Shown: positions 1-9,639, counted from the stretch's first letter. The stretch is 64,000 nt of DNA from CAIWHR01 sp963809965 (GCA_963809965.1 CAWELU010000006.1:62001-126000); one strand, 5' to 3'. The notes: generated from the sequence alone by a model not told the origin. Program-made: numbers and translations.

Positions 1-769
1 CCAGCGTGGCACCCACCAGCGCAGCGACCGGCCTGATGTGCGTTATCGACCGTTTCGCCTCGCTCGGTGCGACGCCGTTCGCACGTCGGAACATTCCATA
101 CGAGCCGCGCATTCCATCACCACGATCCAGGAGGAGATGCGTCTCGACCCGCTGCGCGGTGACAACGCCGTGCGCGATGGCATGATAGACGCGATCGATG
201 GTGTGCTCGCGGAACTGGGCTGCCAGCGCGCGCTGTGCATGGGCCGTCCGGGCAAACACCATCAGCCCGCTCGTATCCATATCGAGGCGATGAACCACGA
301 CGAGCTTGACGTCAACGCCATGCTTAGCCATCCGCCTTAGCAGCGTTCGTGTGTAATCGACGAGCGTCGCCTTGTTCCCCGGCTCGTCGGCGACACTGAG
401 CATCCCGACCGGCTTGTCGACGACGACAAGGTCGCGGTCGCTAAACACGATGGCACCCTCGGCAAGCGGACCGGTACGAAGCTTGGGGGCCCCTTGGTCG
501 ACGGCAACTACCGAACCGCGCGCTACACGCGATGCGGGATCGAGGCAGCGCTTGCCATCCAGCGTGACGCGCCCCTCGGTGCACAGTCGACGCGCACGCG
601 ACCATGCGACTCCGGTCTGTTGGCGAACGATAGACGCGATGGTTGGCTCGGGTGACGCCACGTCCAACGCGTGTTGGGCATTTCGTGATCGCGTTGAACG
701 AATTGTCACGACGGTCGCGTCAGGCCTGCGGTTGGTCGGGGGACAGTGCACGCCGTTAGCGTAACGCAT
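1..769 (-). CDS. RluA-family pseudouridine synthase with S4 domain (3' end outside window)
   Basis: Isomerises uridine to pseudouridine in structured RNA, probably rRNA. The reading frame is open from the ATG at 769 down to the window edge. After a basic leader it has an S4-like RNA-binding stretch (residues about 43-90) and then the catalytic core with VDKPVGMLS and the diagnostic HRLDMDTSGLMVFAR, whose second Asp after HRLD is the family catalytic aspartate. The C-terminal half lies outside the window, so the exact subfamily (RluA/RluC/RluD) cannot be decided. It is divergent from the gene starting near 849, leaving an 80-base shared promoter region. The start could also be a GTG further in (around 709), because the first 20 residues look unlike the family. 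Confidence 0.85.
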   Translation of the reverse strand, partial: MRYANGVHCPPTNRRPDATVVTIRSTRSRNAQHALDVASPEPTIASIVRQQTGVAWSRARRLCTEGRVTLDGKRCLDPASRVARGSVVAVDQGAPKLRTGPLAEGAIVFSDRDLVVVDKPVGMLSVADEPGNKATLVDYTRTLLRRMAKHGVDVKLVVVHRLDMDTSGLMVFARTAHAQRALAAQFREHTIDRVYHAIAHGVVTAQRVETHLLLDRGDGMRGSYGMFRRANGVAPSEAKRSITHIRPVAALVGATL

Positions 770-848
770 TGCAGCAACGGTTGCGATGACTGATCGTCCG
801 CGTGCGGCCGGGACCGGTGGGCAAAGCTGCTACAGTAGTGTGTCCTCC

Positions 849-2117
849 ATGTCGTGCAATGAGATGAGATTTCTGGCGCGCGCATTCCTGCTGTTGTTGT
901 TCGCCCTGCCCATTCTGGCGATTGCCGCGGTATGGCTGTGCCTCGAGGATGCACCGTCTGTCGTGCGCAGCGCTCAATTGACACCGCAGGACATCGAGAA
1001 CGCGAAACGCATCATCGACCAGCATGACCCGCGCATGGCCAATTACGGCGGGCAACGCACCGTCGTCATCAGCGAGCAGGAACTCGACCTGATGTTGAAC
1101 TATGCGGCCAGTCGGTTCGGCAGGGGCGCTGCGCGCGCGGAGTTGCGACCCGCCACCTTGCGACTGCAAGCGAGCGCGGAGATCCTGCATAGCCCGTTCG
1201 GCCGGTATTTGAACGTCGACGCCGTATTGCGCGAAAACGGAACGCTGCCGCAATTCGATCACCTTAGGATCGGCAGGTTGAGGGTGCCCGCTGCCGTTGC
1301 CGACTACCTGCTGCGCCATGGCCTGCGGCGGATGGCGGCGACCGATCGCGGCGAACTGGCGTCCGATATCGTGAAGGGTGCGCGGTTCGCCAACGGGCAC
1401 GTCACGGTGACCTACGTCTGGAGCAGCGAAATAGAGGAACGCGTGCGCGCCGTGCTGCTGTCTCCCGCGGATCAGGCGCGGCTGCGCGCGTATCACGACC
1501 GGCTCGTCGACGCAGTGGCAAAGGCGCCGAACCGGGTTTCGCTCGCCGCGCTGCTGCCGCCCCTGTTCCAAACCGTGCTCGAACGCGGTGCCGGCGGCGA
1601 CGTGGTTGCGGAAAACCGCGCGGCGATCGTCACCCTGGCGTTCTACGCGAACGGAACCGGTCTGGCTGCGATCGCGCCGGCAGCCGCCCAGTGGCCGCAA
1701 GCGCGTCGTCGCACCGTGACGCTCGCGGGCCGCGACGACTTCCCCAGGCATTTCCTGATCTCCGCGGTGATCGCCGCGGCGGCCGGTAGCCCGCTCGCCG
1801 ATGCGGTCGGCCTGTACAAGGAGGTCGACGATTCGCGAGGTGGAAGCGGCTTTTCGTTCAACGACCTCGCCGCCGACCGCGCGGGGACGCGCTTCGGCGA
1901 AATCGCGGGCCGATCGCCCGAGCGGGCGCGGAATCTCGCGCAGGCACTCGCCTCCGGCGTCAAGGAGAATGATTTCATGCCCGATGTCGTGGATCTGCCG
2001 GAGTTCATCCCGGCGGCGGAATTCAAGCGACGTTATGGCGGCATCGGCGGTCCAAGGTACAACGACATGATGGCCACGATCGAAGCGCGCGTTGCGTCAC
2101 GACCGCTGCTGCGCTAG
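849..2117 (+). CDS. Conserved hypothetical protein with N-terminal membrane anchor
   Basis: About 420 residues. ATGs at 849 and 864 are both usable; the second leads directly into a strong hydrophobic segment (FLARAFLLLLFALPILAIA), so this is probably an inner-membrane-anchored protein with a large periplasmic part. The rest is Arg/Ala-rich with no motif I can link to an enzyme. The open frame extends upstream to 786, but the leader there is not hydrophobic and lacks a ribosome-binding site. It is divergent from the RluA-type gene. Length and codon use look like a real gene; function is unknown. Confidence 0.75.
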   Translation: MSCNEMRFLARAFLLLLFALPILAIAAVWLCLEDAPSVVRSAQLTPQDIENAKRIIDQHDPRMANYGGQRTVVISEQELDLMLNYAASRFGRGAARAELRPATLRLQASAEILHSPFGRYLNVDAVLRENGTLPQFDHLRIGRLRVPAAVADYLLRHGLRRMAATDRGELASDIVKGARFANGHVTVTYVWSSEIEERVRAVLLSPADQARLRAYHDRLVDAVAKAPNRVSLAALLPPLFQTVLERGAGGDVVAENRAAIVTLAFYANGTGLAAIAPAAAQWPQARRRTVTLAGRDDFPRHFLISAVIAAAAGSPLADAVGLYKEVDDSRGGSGFSFNDLAADRAGTRFGEIAGRSPERARNLAQALASGVKENDFMPDVVDLPEFIPAAEFKRRYGGIGGPRYNDMMATIEARVASRPLLR

Positions 2118-2120
2118 CGG

Positions 2121-2330
2121 TCAATGCTGCCGGTGCCAGTCTCGTGGTGATGTGTTCGCCCGGCGCCGGAACGCGGGCGAGGGCAGGTCCCGATCGTGCT
2201 CGACGTCGAGCTCCGCGACCCGGTTGTGCAGGATGCGGCGCAAATCCGGATCACCGCATTCGACGTGCTGATCCAGCCACATTGCCGAGAAGTACCAGAT
2301 TTTCCTCGGCCCCGAAGCTCACCGTCGCAC
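2121..2330 (-). pseudogene. Short orphan reading frame, probably a 3' gene fragment
   Basis: The frame is open from a TGA near 2321 to the TGA at 2121 and reads as ordinary protein (RKIWYFSAMWLDQHVE, then RRILHNRVAELDVEHD) with family-like composition, but it has no good start: the only ATG (2282) lacks a Shine-Dalgarno. I read it as the end of a degraded gene. No family recognised. Confidence 0.3.
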
Positions 2331-2448
2331 CGATGCATTGCCGCCATGTCGATGGTTGTGGCGGAGCACCCGCGAACCACAGTGTTGCCCGCCGCTGCGG
2401 GACTGCTTCGGGTCGCCTGCCAAACAGCGAAATCGCGATTACATCGTT

Positions 2449-3759
2449 CTACTCGTCCGCGATTGGATGCTCGTCGGGAAGTACGATGACGAGTACCTTG
2501 TCGATACGACTGCGATCCATGTCGAGAACTTCGACTTGCAGTCGGCCCCATTGAAACTTGTCGCCGACCTGAGGGACACGTCCCAGCTGGAGCAAGACGA
2601 ACCCGGCGACGGTATGGTAGGTATGCTGCTCCTCCTCGGGCAGTGATTCCTCGATGCCCACCACATCTTTGAACCGCTCGATGGTGATGCTGCCGTCGAG
2701 GAGCCACGACCCGTCCGCGCGGCGCACGGCATCGCGATCCGCTTCGTCGTCCACCGTCGCGATGTCCCCGACCAAGGCTTCCATGATGTCGTTCAAGGTC
2801 ACGAGGCCCTGCAGGTCACCGAACTCGTTCACGATCAGCGCGATGGTTTGCCGGTGCTTCTTGAACGCTGCCACCACTTCCATCGCGGTCAGCGTTTGTG
2901 GCACGAATAGTGGCTTGACGAGGTGGCTGGCAACGTCGAGCGGTCTCCCCGCCAGACTATCCTCGAGCAGCGCCTTGGTCAGGACGATGCCTTCGACCTG
3001 GTTGGGCTCGCCGCGGACCACCGGAAAGCGAGAATGCCGACTCTCCAGAACGTGACGAATGTTCGCCTCGGGCGAAGCCTCAAGATCGAGCATGACGATC
3101 TCGCTCCGTGGAGTCATGACACCCGTGACGTTCAGCTCATCGAGCCGGAAGACCCGTGCGACCATCGCCTGTTCGTGTTGCTCGAAGACGCCGGCTTCGG
3201 TGCCCTGTTCCATCAAGATGTTGATTTCCTCCTCAGTCACGTTCGGCTCTTTGGTTCCGCGGGTGCCGAACAACGCCAGGATGCCGTCGGTGACCGCGCT
3301 CAGAACTCGGACCACGGGGTAGGTAAGGCGGGAGAGCCCCTGCATGGGGCGCGCGACTGCGCTTGCGATGCGCTCCGCGCTGAGCAGAGCGAGTCGCTTG
3401 GGTACCAACTCCCCGATGAGGAGCGAGGCGACGGTGATGCCCGTCACCACGACCGCCAGCGCCAGGGGCTCGGAGTATCGGTCCAGCAGCGGCCACTGCG
3501 AAAGCCAGTCGGACAAGCCCTTGGCGAACGTCGCCTCACCGAAGGCGCCGCTGGTCACGCCGATGACGGTGATACCCACCTGGATCGTCGACAGGAAGTG
3601 GGAGGGATCGTTGGCAAGGGCGAGCGCCGCTTGCGCGCCGGGTCGGCCATCGTCCGCCCACTGTTGCAGACGTACCTTGCGCGACGATACGACCGCCATC
3701 TCCGACATGGCGAACAGCCCGTTGAGCAGGATCAGGACCAGAAGAATCGACAGTTCCAT
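2449..3759 (-). CDS. HlyC/CorC (CNNM) family transporter
   Basis: 436 residues, full length for the family. Residues about 1-190 form the DUF21/CNNM membrane domain with four hydrophobic segments (opening MELSILLVLILLNGLFAMSE and the GELVPKRLAL stretch). Two CBS motifs follow (about 210-330; MTPRSEIVMLD and LQGLVTLNDIMEALVGDI), then the small C-terminal CorC/HlyC domain (GFVLLQLGRVPQVGD). Members are implicated in Mg2+/Co2+ efflux or resistance; the name hemolysin is historical. It is monocistronic here, with unrelated neighbours. Confidence 0.92.
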   Translation of the reverse strand: MELSILLVLILLNGLFAMSEMAVVSSRKVRLQQWADDGRPGAQAALALANDPSHFLSTIQVGITVIGVTSGAFGEATFAKGLSDWLSQWPLLDRYSEPLALAVVVTGITVASLLIGELVPKRLALLSAERIASAVARPMQGLSRLTYPVVRVLSAVTDGILALFGTRGTKEPNVTEEEINILMEQGTEAGVFEQHEQAMVARVFRLDELNVTGVMTPRSEIVMLDLEASPEANIRHVLESRHSRFPVVRGEPNQVEGIVLTKALLEDSLAGRPLDVASHLVKPLFVPQTLTAMEVVAAFKKHRQTIALIVNEFGDLQGLVTLNDIMEALVGDIATVDDEADRDAVRRADGSWLLDGSITIERFKDVVGIEESLPEEEQHTYHTVAGFVLLQLGRVPQVGDKFQWGRLQVEVLDMDRSRIDKVLVIVLPDEHPIADE

Positions 3760-3836
3760 CGTGGTGTACCGGTGTTTGGACGAGTTGGCATCGAGGCAGA
3801 CACCTCGCGTGCGGCAACGGTGATTCTATGCGAGGG

Positions 3837-4346
3837 TCACGACTGGGCGCCGAAACCTCGCGCTTGGGTCGGAAGGCGCCGCTCGCGAGCGGCAAATCTC
3901 GGCCACAAGCGACCCCTCGCCGGATATGAAACGTGGCAACACAGGTCGATCGACGCCATCCGGTGCGCACCACGCACGCATGCGTAATGCCCGGGCACAT
4001 CGCGCCAGGGTGATTGCGCGATCACCGGGCGACCACAAGCCTCCGATGCGCGAACTCGAATTCCGCGCCCGTCAATTCCGGCGGAGGATACGCCGGGGCG
4101 AAACGCCGTCGTCCCGTTGCAGAGTGTGACGGCCGCGCCATAGATCAACATGCCGAGAAGCGGCGTGCCCGGCCAGCACGCGACCCCTAGTGCGATCAGG
4201 GCAATGCCGGCCGCGCGAGCGATGGGTATCGCTATGCCGGTCAGCTCCTCGCCCAACAGCAACCGCCCGACGAGCGACGGAACGATCAGCAATGCAAAGC
4301 CGGTCCCGATTTCCGCGACAGCAGCAAGAACAAGCACCCCTTTCAT
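3837..4346 (-). CDS. Small membrane protein with aberrant C-terminus
   Basis: The ATG at 4346 is preceded by GGAGATAAGCCCG, a good ribosome-binding site. Residues 1-75 have two hydrophobic helices (VLVLAAVAEIGTGFALLIVP; AAGIALIALGVACWPG) typical of a family of roughly 120-residue inner-membrane proteins of unknown function. After LLGMLIYGAAVTL, where such proteins normally have two more helices, the sequence turns Arg/Gly-rich and hydrophilic for about 90 residues. That suggests a frameshift or rearrangement near 4110-4130 with run-on translation to 3837. Probably a damaged gene whose first half is still in frame. Confidence 0.5.
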   Translation of the reverse strand: MKGVLVLAAVAEIGTGFALLIVPSLVGRLLLGEELTGIAIPIARAAGIALIALGVACWPGTPLLGMLIYGAAVTLCNGTTAFRPGVSSAGIDGRGIRVRASEACGRPVIAQSPWRDVPGHYACVRGAHRMASIDLCCHVSYPARGRLWPRFAARERRLPTQARGFGAQS

Positions 4347-4399
4347 CGGGCTTATCTCCGGTCCTCGGGCACTCTGAATCCGGTGTTGCGCATCGGTCT

Positions 4400-4557
4400 C
4401 TAGTCGCGCACGCGGGCGACGGTCTTTTGCATCTGCTCGCGTTCGTCTGCAGTCACCTGGGGCCATCGGACTTGCAGTCGAAGACGATGGTGTGCTTGCC
4501 GGCGGGAAGCTCAGGCCCGGACCAAACCGTGCGCTTGAGGTCGAGCAACGAAGGGAC
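4400..4557 (-). pseudogene. Arylsulfatase C-terminal remnant with internal deletion
   Basis: One frame reads SLLDLKRTVWSGPELPAGK then HTIVFDCKSDGP (to about 4455), the motif found near the C-terminus of sulfatases (normally GKHTIVFDFKYDGPG). It then breaks, and another frame continues VTADEREQMQKTVARVRD to a TAG at 4400, resembling the extreme C-terminus of the same proteins. The connecting segment of roughly 60 residues and the whole catalytic N-terminal part are missing. The remnant lies immediately downstream of the exonuclease gene. Confidence 0.5.
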
Positions 4558-4577
4558 CGCGGCCTGCGTCGATTCAG

Positions 4578-5135
4578 TCAGACGACCGCGCCATTGGCCC
4601 GCAGCATGTTGCAGAACAGCCGGCCCTGCTCGATGGCGTCGTCGAGCGCGACATGGGTATGTGGGACCGGATCGAGCCATTCTGCGGGCATCGACTGCTT
4701 GCCGCACATGCGATACGGCTTGCGCATCAGCGCCATCGAATAGGTTTTGATGTCGATCGCCGAATAGCCAAATGGGTTCTCACCGACGAACTCGGTCAGG
4801 TACCAATAGACGAAGGGAAAGTCGAACGCGGTCGGATAGGCGACGAAGACCGGCCTCCCGGGGAGCGCCTTGAGCCAGGTGACATAACGCACCATGGCAT
4901 CGCGCGGGGACTCGAGGTTCTGCCTGCAGGCCGACCACGCCGCCGGCTGGGTCAGCCACCACGCAGCGGTCTTGGGATCGGGGGACGCGTTCAGCAATGT
5001 CGCCAAATTGGCGGAGAATGTCGAGAGCAGTTCCTTCTCCGCCGTGTAGGCAGCCGATCCGATACTGAGGATGGAATGTCTTCCGGCAACCGGGCCGTCG
5101 GTTTCGACATCGGTGCTGACGTAGATTTCGAACAT
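4578..5135 (-). CDS. DEDDh-type 3'-5' exonuclease
   Basis: 185 residues, the size of a stand-alone RNase T/DnaQ-fold nuclease. All five DEDDh residues can be placed: D9 and E11 in STDVETDGP, D105 in TAFDFPFV, and H161 and D166 in HTHVALDDA. It should hydrolyse single-stranded nucleic acid from the 3' end using two metal ions. Whether the substrate is DNA or RNA cannot be told from sequence. There is no signal peptide, so it is cytoplasmic. The next gene downstream is the arylsulfatase remnant; no operon partner is apparent. Confidence 0.85.
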   Translation of the reverse strand: MFEIYVSTDVETDGPVAGRHSILSIGSAAYTAEKELLSTFSANLATLLNASPDPKTAAWWLTQPAAWSACRQNLESPRDAMVRYVTWLKALPGRPVFVAYPTAFDFPFVYWYLTEFVGENPFGYSAIDIKTYSMALMRKPYRMCGKQSMPAEWLDPVPHTHVALDDAIEQGRLFCNMLRANGAVV

Positions 5136-5278
5136 GGGCGGGCCTTTCGCAGTATCTCAGGCGAACTGTCACACGGTGATCTTCGCTGCGCTCTGAACGA
5201 CGAAAATCGCGGTCTTCCCCAATCTTGATCCGGGAGAGCACATTCGATAGGCTCCGGCCGAGCCAATGGCTTGACGCG

Positions 5279-5506
5279 ATGTGGCAGGCAATCGACTCGG
5301 TTCTCGGCGAGAGCGGATTCATCGCAGAGCTCTTCGAGGATACCAGCGACGCTCATTATTTGAGCAGTACCACCGCCAACGCCTCGCCCGCCACGCCCGG
5401 CCTGCTGGGCTTGGCGGTGTTCGTCGACAATCTCGCGCAAAAGGCCAGGAACGCGCGGCGCAGCTTCAGGAGGGCCAGATCCGGCTTGCCAGAGGTGGTG
5501 AAATGA
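5279..5506 (+). CDS. Unassigned small open reading frame
   Basis: 75 residues from an ATG at 5279 (the frame opens from a TTG at 5225). Third-position G+C is high and the C-terminus is basic (ARNARRSFRRARSGLPEVVK). No ribosome-binding site is obvious and the opposite strand is also open here, so coding strand and reality are uncertain. It is listed because the 430-base stretch 5136-5567 holds nothing better. Confidence 0.2.
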   Translation: MWQAIDSVLGESGFIAELFEDTSDAHYLSSTTANASPATPGLLGLAVFVDNLAQKARNARRSFRRARSGLPEVVK

Positions 5507-5567
5507 GCGAGCGCGCGGCGGGCACTCGGGACGCGACGGGTGCAGCCGGACCCGAGGAGCGGGTCTG

Positions 5568-5955
5568 TTAGTGCCAGGGGTTGGCGCGCTGCCACCCCAC
5601 CCTGTTGTTGGTGGCCGTTTCCCGCACGGCCTCGGGCACGAGCGCGGCAAGTATCTGTCCGAATTCCGCCCGGACGATCGTCGCTGCGGCGACCTGTAAG
5701 CCATCGGGACCGATGTCCAGCACGAACGCCAGCGGCTCCGCCGCCGGGTACCGTACGTATACCGGACCATAGCCGGTCTCCAGCCGCACCATTGCGCCAC
5801 TCCCGGGAGAGATCACGCGGGTGATGCCCACTGCCTGCAGCTGCTGGGCGTAGGGCTCGGCCATCTGGGCAAGCTCCGGCCGGTCGGCCGTAGGCAGCTG
5901 CGCCCGTGGATGCACATGCGCAGAGCAGGAGGAGCGGGAGCGTCCTGGCGAGCAT
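5568..5955 (-). pseudogene. Small lipoprotein gene with a frameshift
   Basis: The ATG at 5955 gives a clear lipoprotein signal (MLARTLPLLLLCACAST, lipobox LCAC). About 20 codons in, the conserved sequence moves to another frame: AQLPTADRPELAQMAEPYA through GYGPVYVRYPAAEPL to RVGWQRANPWH, stop at 5568. The two frames differ by one extra base, located around 5895-5910 (CATCCACGGGCGCAG). Joined, the product would be about 128 residues, an outer-membrane or periplasm-facing lipoprotein of unknown role. The damage is a single indel, so a sequencing error is possible. The second half alone is open from 6029. Confidence 0.55.
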
Positions 5956-6048
5956 GGCCGAGTGTAGACCTCTTCGACGTTCTGAGTTCGCCGAATCGAC
6001 AGGTGGGTCGCTCTTGGACGGCGGCACACCGACGTCGCCGCTATTTCG

Positions 6049-6454
6049 CATCGGCGAGTTGATGAGGTAGCGATTCATCGGATTCTCGATCAGAAGCTGC
6101 GTCTTTCCGTCGTACATCGTTACCGACCAGAACGCATTGACCGGCGGGACCTGATCCTTCGCGAACGTGAGCGTGTAGGTCATGCTTGCTGCCGTCGAGC
6201 GGCTGCCCGGCGCCATCGGTTTTGCCCAGCGGATACATCGCTTCAATCGCATCGTTGCCGTAGATGCCCGCGAGCGCCGCGCCCGCGCGCAGCAGGTAGT
6301 TGTCGTCTTAGAACGGGCGGTCGCCAAAAGCGGAACCGACCCGCCAGCCGTTGATCTCCTTGCCGACGTCGTCCCGCTGCTTCTCGATCTTCGCGTAGCC
6401 CTCCTTGATTGCAAGACCTACGGCAGCCTTGTGTTCCAGGGAAGGCCTGCCTTT
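6049..6454 (-). pseudogene. DUF1254/DUF1214 protein remnant, interrupted and truncated
   Basis: Reading from 6454: KGRPSLEHKAAVGLAIKEGY, then INGWRVGSAFGDRPF, then an in-frame TAA (6308-6310) where the family has Tyr, then DDNYLLRAGAALAGIYGND and MYPLGKTDGAGQPLDGSKH. A one-base frameshift at about 6180 follows, then YTLTFAKDQVPPVNAFWSV and LLIENPMNRYLINSPM, where homology stops. The order matches the C-terminal DUF1214 domain. The N-terminal two thirds and the last 40 or so residues are gone. This is a dead gene with at least four lesions, not a sequencing artefact. Confidence 0.75.
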
Positions 6455-6710
6455 GGCCGAACTGACTGTCCCTCCGAGCCACTCTGCCCGACCCGCTGCC
6501 GACATTCCCAACCACCCGATCTCCCCGTTGGCCCGGTCGCCGACCCGTGATAGCCTCATTTGGTCACGTTTGGTGCGGTTGAATTGCCTATCCTTGGAAC
6601 CATCGTCATGAGGTTGTCGTACGTGCCGTTACCGCGGCCGACAGGAACATGGCGCCGGCCGGAACCAAACTGCTGATCGGCAACTGGCAAGCCGCTCCGG
6701 CGACCGATAC

Positions 6711-7923
6711 GTGACTGTTCACGCAAACCCGACCGACGAGCAGGTTGCGCAGTCGCGCGCCCTGTTCTTCGAGGGCATCGAGCATTTTGAAAACGGCCGG
6801 CTCGAGCCGGCCCGCATCTGTTTCGAAAAGTGCCTGGCACTCACTCCAGGCAGACCTTCGGTGCTCAGCAATCTGGGAATCACGCTTTTTCACCTCCGGC
6901 AGTGGGAAGCGGCGATTCCCGTCCTGTGTCAAGCAACGACTGCCGATCCTTCCCTTGCCGAGGCCTGGGCTTTCCTGGGTCTTGCCAATGAAGCTCGAGG
7001 ACAATGGCAGGCAGCGGCGGAAGCGTTGGAAAAGGTACTTGCACTGTCACCGCAGCAAGTACGTCTGTGGCTCGAGTTGGGCCAAGTCTCGGCTGCGACT
7101 TGGCAACGTGAAGAACGCTCTGCAGGCCTTCGATCGGGCTTTGCAGGAAGATCCGGGTTGCGCGTCGGCCTGGAGCGAACGCGGCAGCCTGATGCGCGAA
7201 CTGCACCAGTTCGAGGAAGCCGCCTGCTGCTTCGAGAAAGCCCTCGCGCTTGGCGGCGATCCGGAATTGAACGTCTATTACCTGGCCTCGGTGCGCGATG
7301 GAGATCCGCCGACAACTCCACCCCGACGCTATGTCGAAGGGTTATTCGACGACTATGCCGCCGATTTCCAATCCCACGTCGTGGCAAAGTTGAATTATCG
7401 CGGATTCGAGGTGCTGTTGAAACCTCTCCTCGACACAGGCAAGCGATATAGACATGTGCTCGACCTCGGCTGTGGCACGGGGTTGTGCGGAACGCTAATG
7501 GCACCGCAGGCCGATAGGATCGACGGTGTCGATGTATCCCGCGCCATGCTGAAACAGGCGCGCAAGCTCGGTGTATACCGGGAACTCATTCATGCCGATC
7601 TCGGCGAGTTTCTCGCCGCGACCGCATTGCGGGTGGATCTGATATTGGCAGCCGATGTGTTCATCTATGTCGGCGACCTGGCTGCCGTCTTTCGATCGAT
7701 GCGACGGATTCTCGAACCGGGTGGATGTCTGGCGTTTACGGTTGAACTAGCCAAGGGAGGCCGGGACATCCAACTGCTTCCCAGCCTGCGCTATGCCCAT
7801 TCCGAAGCCTATATCCGCCGTCTCGCCGACGAGGCTCGGTTCACTAGCATGCGTGTTTCCGAGGCGCCGATACGATACGACCAAACCACACCCATCATGG
7901 GCCTGTACATTTATCTCGAGTGA
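6711..7923 (+). CDS. TPR-repeat methyltransferase, one frameshift
   Basis: Starts with GTG at 6711. Residues about 1-130 are TPR repeats (NLGITLFHLRQWEAAIPVL; AWAFLGLANEARGQWQAAAE). Near 7085-7105 the frame must move by one base: LWLELGQVSA in the first frame continues as LGNVKNALQAFDRALQEDPG in the second. Two more TPRs follow, then a class I SAM methyltransferase with motif I VLDLGCGTGLCG and post-I acid GVDVS, ending GLYIYLE at 7923. Such TPR-methyltransferase fusions methylate unknown, probably protein or small-molecule, substrates. If the indel is real, the first frame stops at 7451 without the catalytic domain; a single-base assembly error is equally likely. Confidence 0.7.
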
Positions 7924-8152
7924 GCGCACCTTTCGCGCGGGCAAGCGAAGGTCTGCTATGGAGCGCTGCAGGCTGTGTCTCCTGCTGGCCGAACCGAGGC
8001 AGTTGTCAACCGATCGGAGTCGACCCAGCCGTCATTCAAGCGTGCACGCTTCAAGGGTCGCCTGCGCGTAAGGCTCGTGGGGCCACACGAGGAAGCGCAG
8101 ACCTTGCGCCCGACAGACGATGGGTCGATCATCGGCTCAAAGGGCTCGATAA

Positions 8153-8353
8153 ATGTTCGATTCCCCGTTCGCGTACTGCAAGGTCTGTCGCGGTTATGTC
8201 CTTCTGGACCAGACGCATCGGGAGTGCGTCCGGGAGCACAGCTGCGAGAGCGTCTCGGAGTGTCCGCTGCGAGACCTTTTCACGGGGATCGCTTTCGGTG
8301 CGAAGAAAGGAAAAGCCAAGGCAGGTTCGGGGCCGCATGGCGTCGACCAATGA
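8153..8353 (+). CDS. Small cysteine-rich protein, hypothetical
   Basis: 66 residues. The first 50 carry a dense Cys/His pattern: YCKVCRGYV (C-x2-C), then a Cys/His pair in RECVREHSC, then SECPL, suggesting a small zinc-binding fold. The tail is basic (GAKKGKAKAG). A weak AAAGGG lies upstream. It stands alone between the TPR-methyltransferase and the cyclase. I recognise the general type (short Cys-rich proteins common in betaproteobacteria) but no function. Confidence 0.5.
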   Translation: MFDSPFAYCKVCRGYVLLDQTHRECVREHSCESVSECPLRDLFTGIAFGAKKGKAKAGSGPHGVDQ

Positions 8354-8946
8354 TCGCTCACGGGCACCATGGGCTACGTTCCAAGTTGGCCGAGGCTGTT
8401 CAAAAGCGCGATTTCGGTCCGTTTTCGGGGTATCAACACACCCCTCCCGACCCCAAGCAGAACGCATAAAGCGCGTTCTACGAAGTCATTGTTGCCGACA
8501 CCTCGTTTCGCGCGGAGTTTTTGCACAGCCTTGTCATTGCAACCTGCGACGAGCTGGCAGGTGGGGCGGGGGTTACGGACAAGAGTACTGCCCCGTTCGC
8601 CATGCATTCCTCGCGTGGTATCCGGGTGATCGGGATTCGCCGCGAAGCCGTGATTACCCGGCATCGGGTGTTTCGCGAGGGTCAGCGAGCGCGCCGGGTG
8701 GCCGTCGGCACGCGCCTGCCCGGTGTCGTGCGCGAACGGCGGGCGACGATGGGTTACCAAGTGACGCGTTTATCGAACTCGTACTCCGATGCCGGCTGCG
8801 CATGGGGGTCGAAGCCACCCGCCCTGGCATCGGGCAGGTCCCATAGCGGCGGGCCGCGGGCAGTTGCGACGACAAGCGTGCGGAGCAGCCCGTTGCCGCT
8901 GAAGATCGACGCTTGACCCGCACCACCGAGCCCACCACAATCAGCT
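8354..8946. other. Intergenic, about 590 bases, no supported gene
   Basis: Several overlapping open frames exist on both strands but none has a plausible start, ribosome-binding site or protein-like composition. No tRNA, terminator or repeat was recognised. Confidence 0.5.
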
Positions 8947-9639
8947 ATGAGTGAGAACGTCAGCAATGTCGACGGCTTCGAGTCCGTGGTCGCGACCGTC
9001 GCGTTCGTCGATTTGGCGGGCTTCAGCGCGATAACGGACGTCTATGGAGATGCGTCGGCAATAGCGGTGCTTGGGCGCTTCGAGGAACTGGTGCGCGAGG
9101 CCATCGGAGGTCTCGCGCCGCCGATCAAGTGGATCGGTGACGAAGCGATGTTCGGATTTCCTGACCCGGCAACCGCCCTTCAGGTGCTCGGACGTCTGCT
9201 TCCAGCCTGCCGATCCGAGCCACGGATTCCACTGACAAGGACCGGGCTCAACCACGGCCCAGTACTCCGCAGAGCGAACGACCTCTTTGGTTCGACAGTC
9301 AACATCGCAGCACGCATCGCCGCTTTGGCGTCTCCGGGGCAATTGCTGGCGACCCAGCCGGTCGCCAACATCGCCGCAGCAACTGGAATTGTTGCGCGGG
9401 ACATCGGGAAGGTAGCGCTGCGATCGATTGCCGACCACGTGCCGCTCTATTCCATCGAGCTGGCGCCGGCCTTCGATCCCGCCTGGATAGATCCAGTGTG
9501 CAAGATGCACGCGCCTTATGAGGCCTACCGCCGAGCCACGCCGACGGGGCCATGGTTCTGTTCTGAGCGTTGCGCCGAGGCCTATCGACGGTCACCGGAG
9601 GTGTACCACAGTGGATCGAAGGCCTCGGACCTTGCATAG
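8947..9639 (+). CDS. Class III adenylate/guanylate cyclase domain fused to YHS domain
   Basis: 230 residues. Residues about 12-175 form a class III nucleotidyl cyclase: metal-binding D22 in AFVDLAGFSAITD, second metal Asp D65 in IGDEAMFGFP, and the transition-state Asn/Arg region STVNIAARI (N119, R123). Residues 181-220 form a YHS metal-binding domain: DPVCKMHAPYEAYR (C185) and WFCSERCAEAYR (C205, C209). The cyclase makes cAMP or cGMP from NTP; the YHS domain may bind a metal or heme and act as sensor. There is no membrane segment, so the protein is cytosolic. Just downstream are a cytochrome and an HD-GYP gene. The purine-selecting residues were not determined. Confidence 0.85.
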   Translation: MSENVSNVDGFESVVATVAFVDLAGFSAITDVYGDASAIAVLGRFEELVREAIGGLAPPIKWIGDEAMFGFPDPATALQVLGRLLPACRSEPRIPLTRTGLNHGPVLRRANDLFGSTVNIAARIAALASPGQLLATQPVANIAAATGIVARDIGKVALRSIADHVPLYSIELAPAFDPAWIDPVCKMHAPYEAYRRATPTGPWFCSERCAEAYRRSPEVYHSGSKASDLA

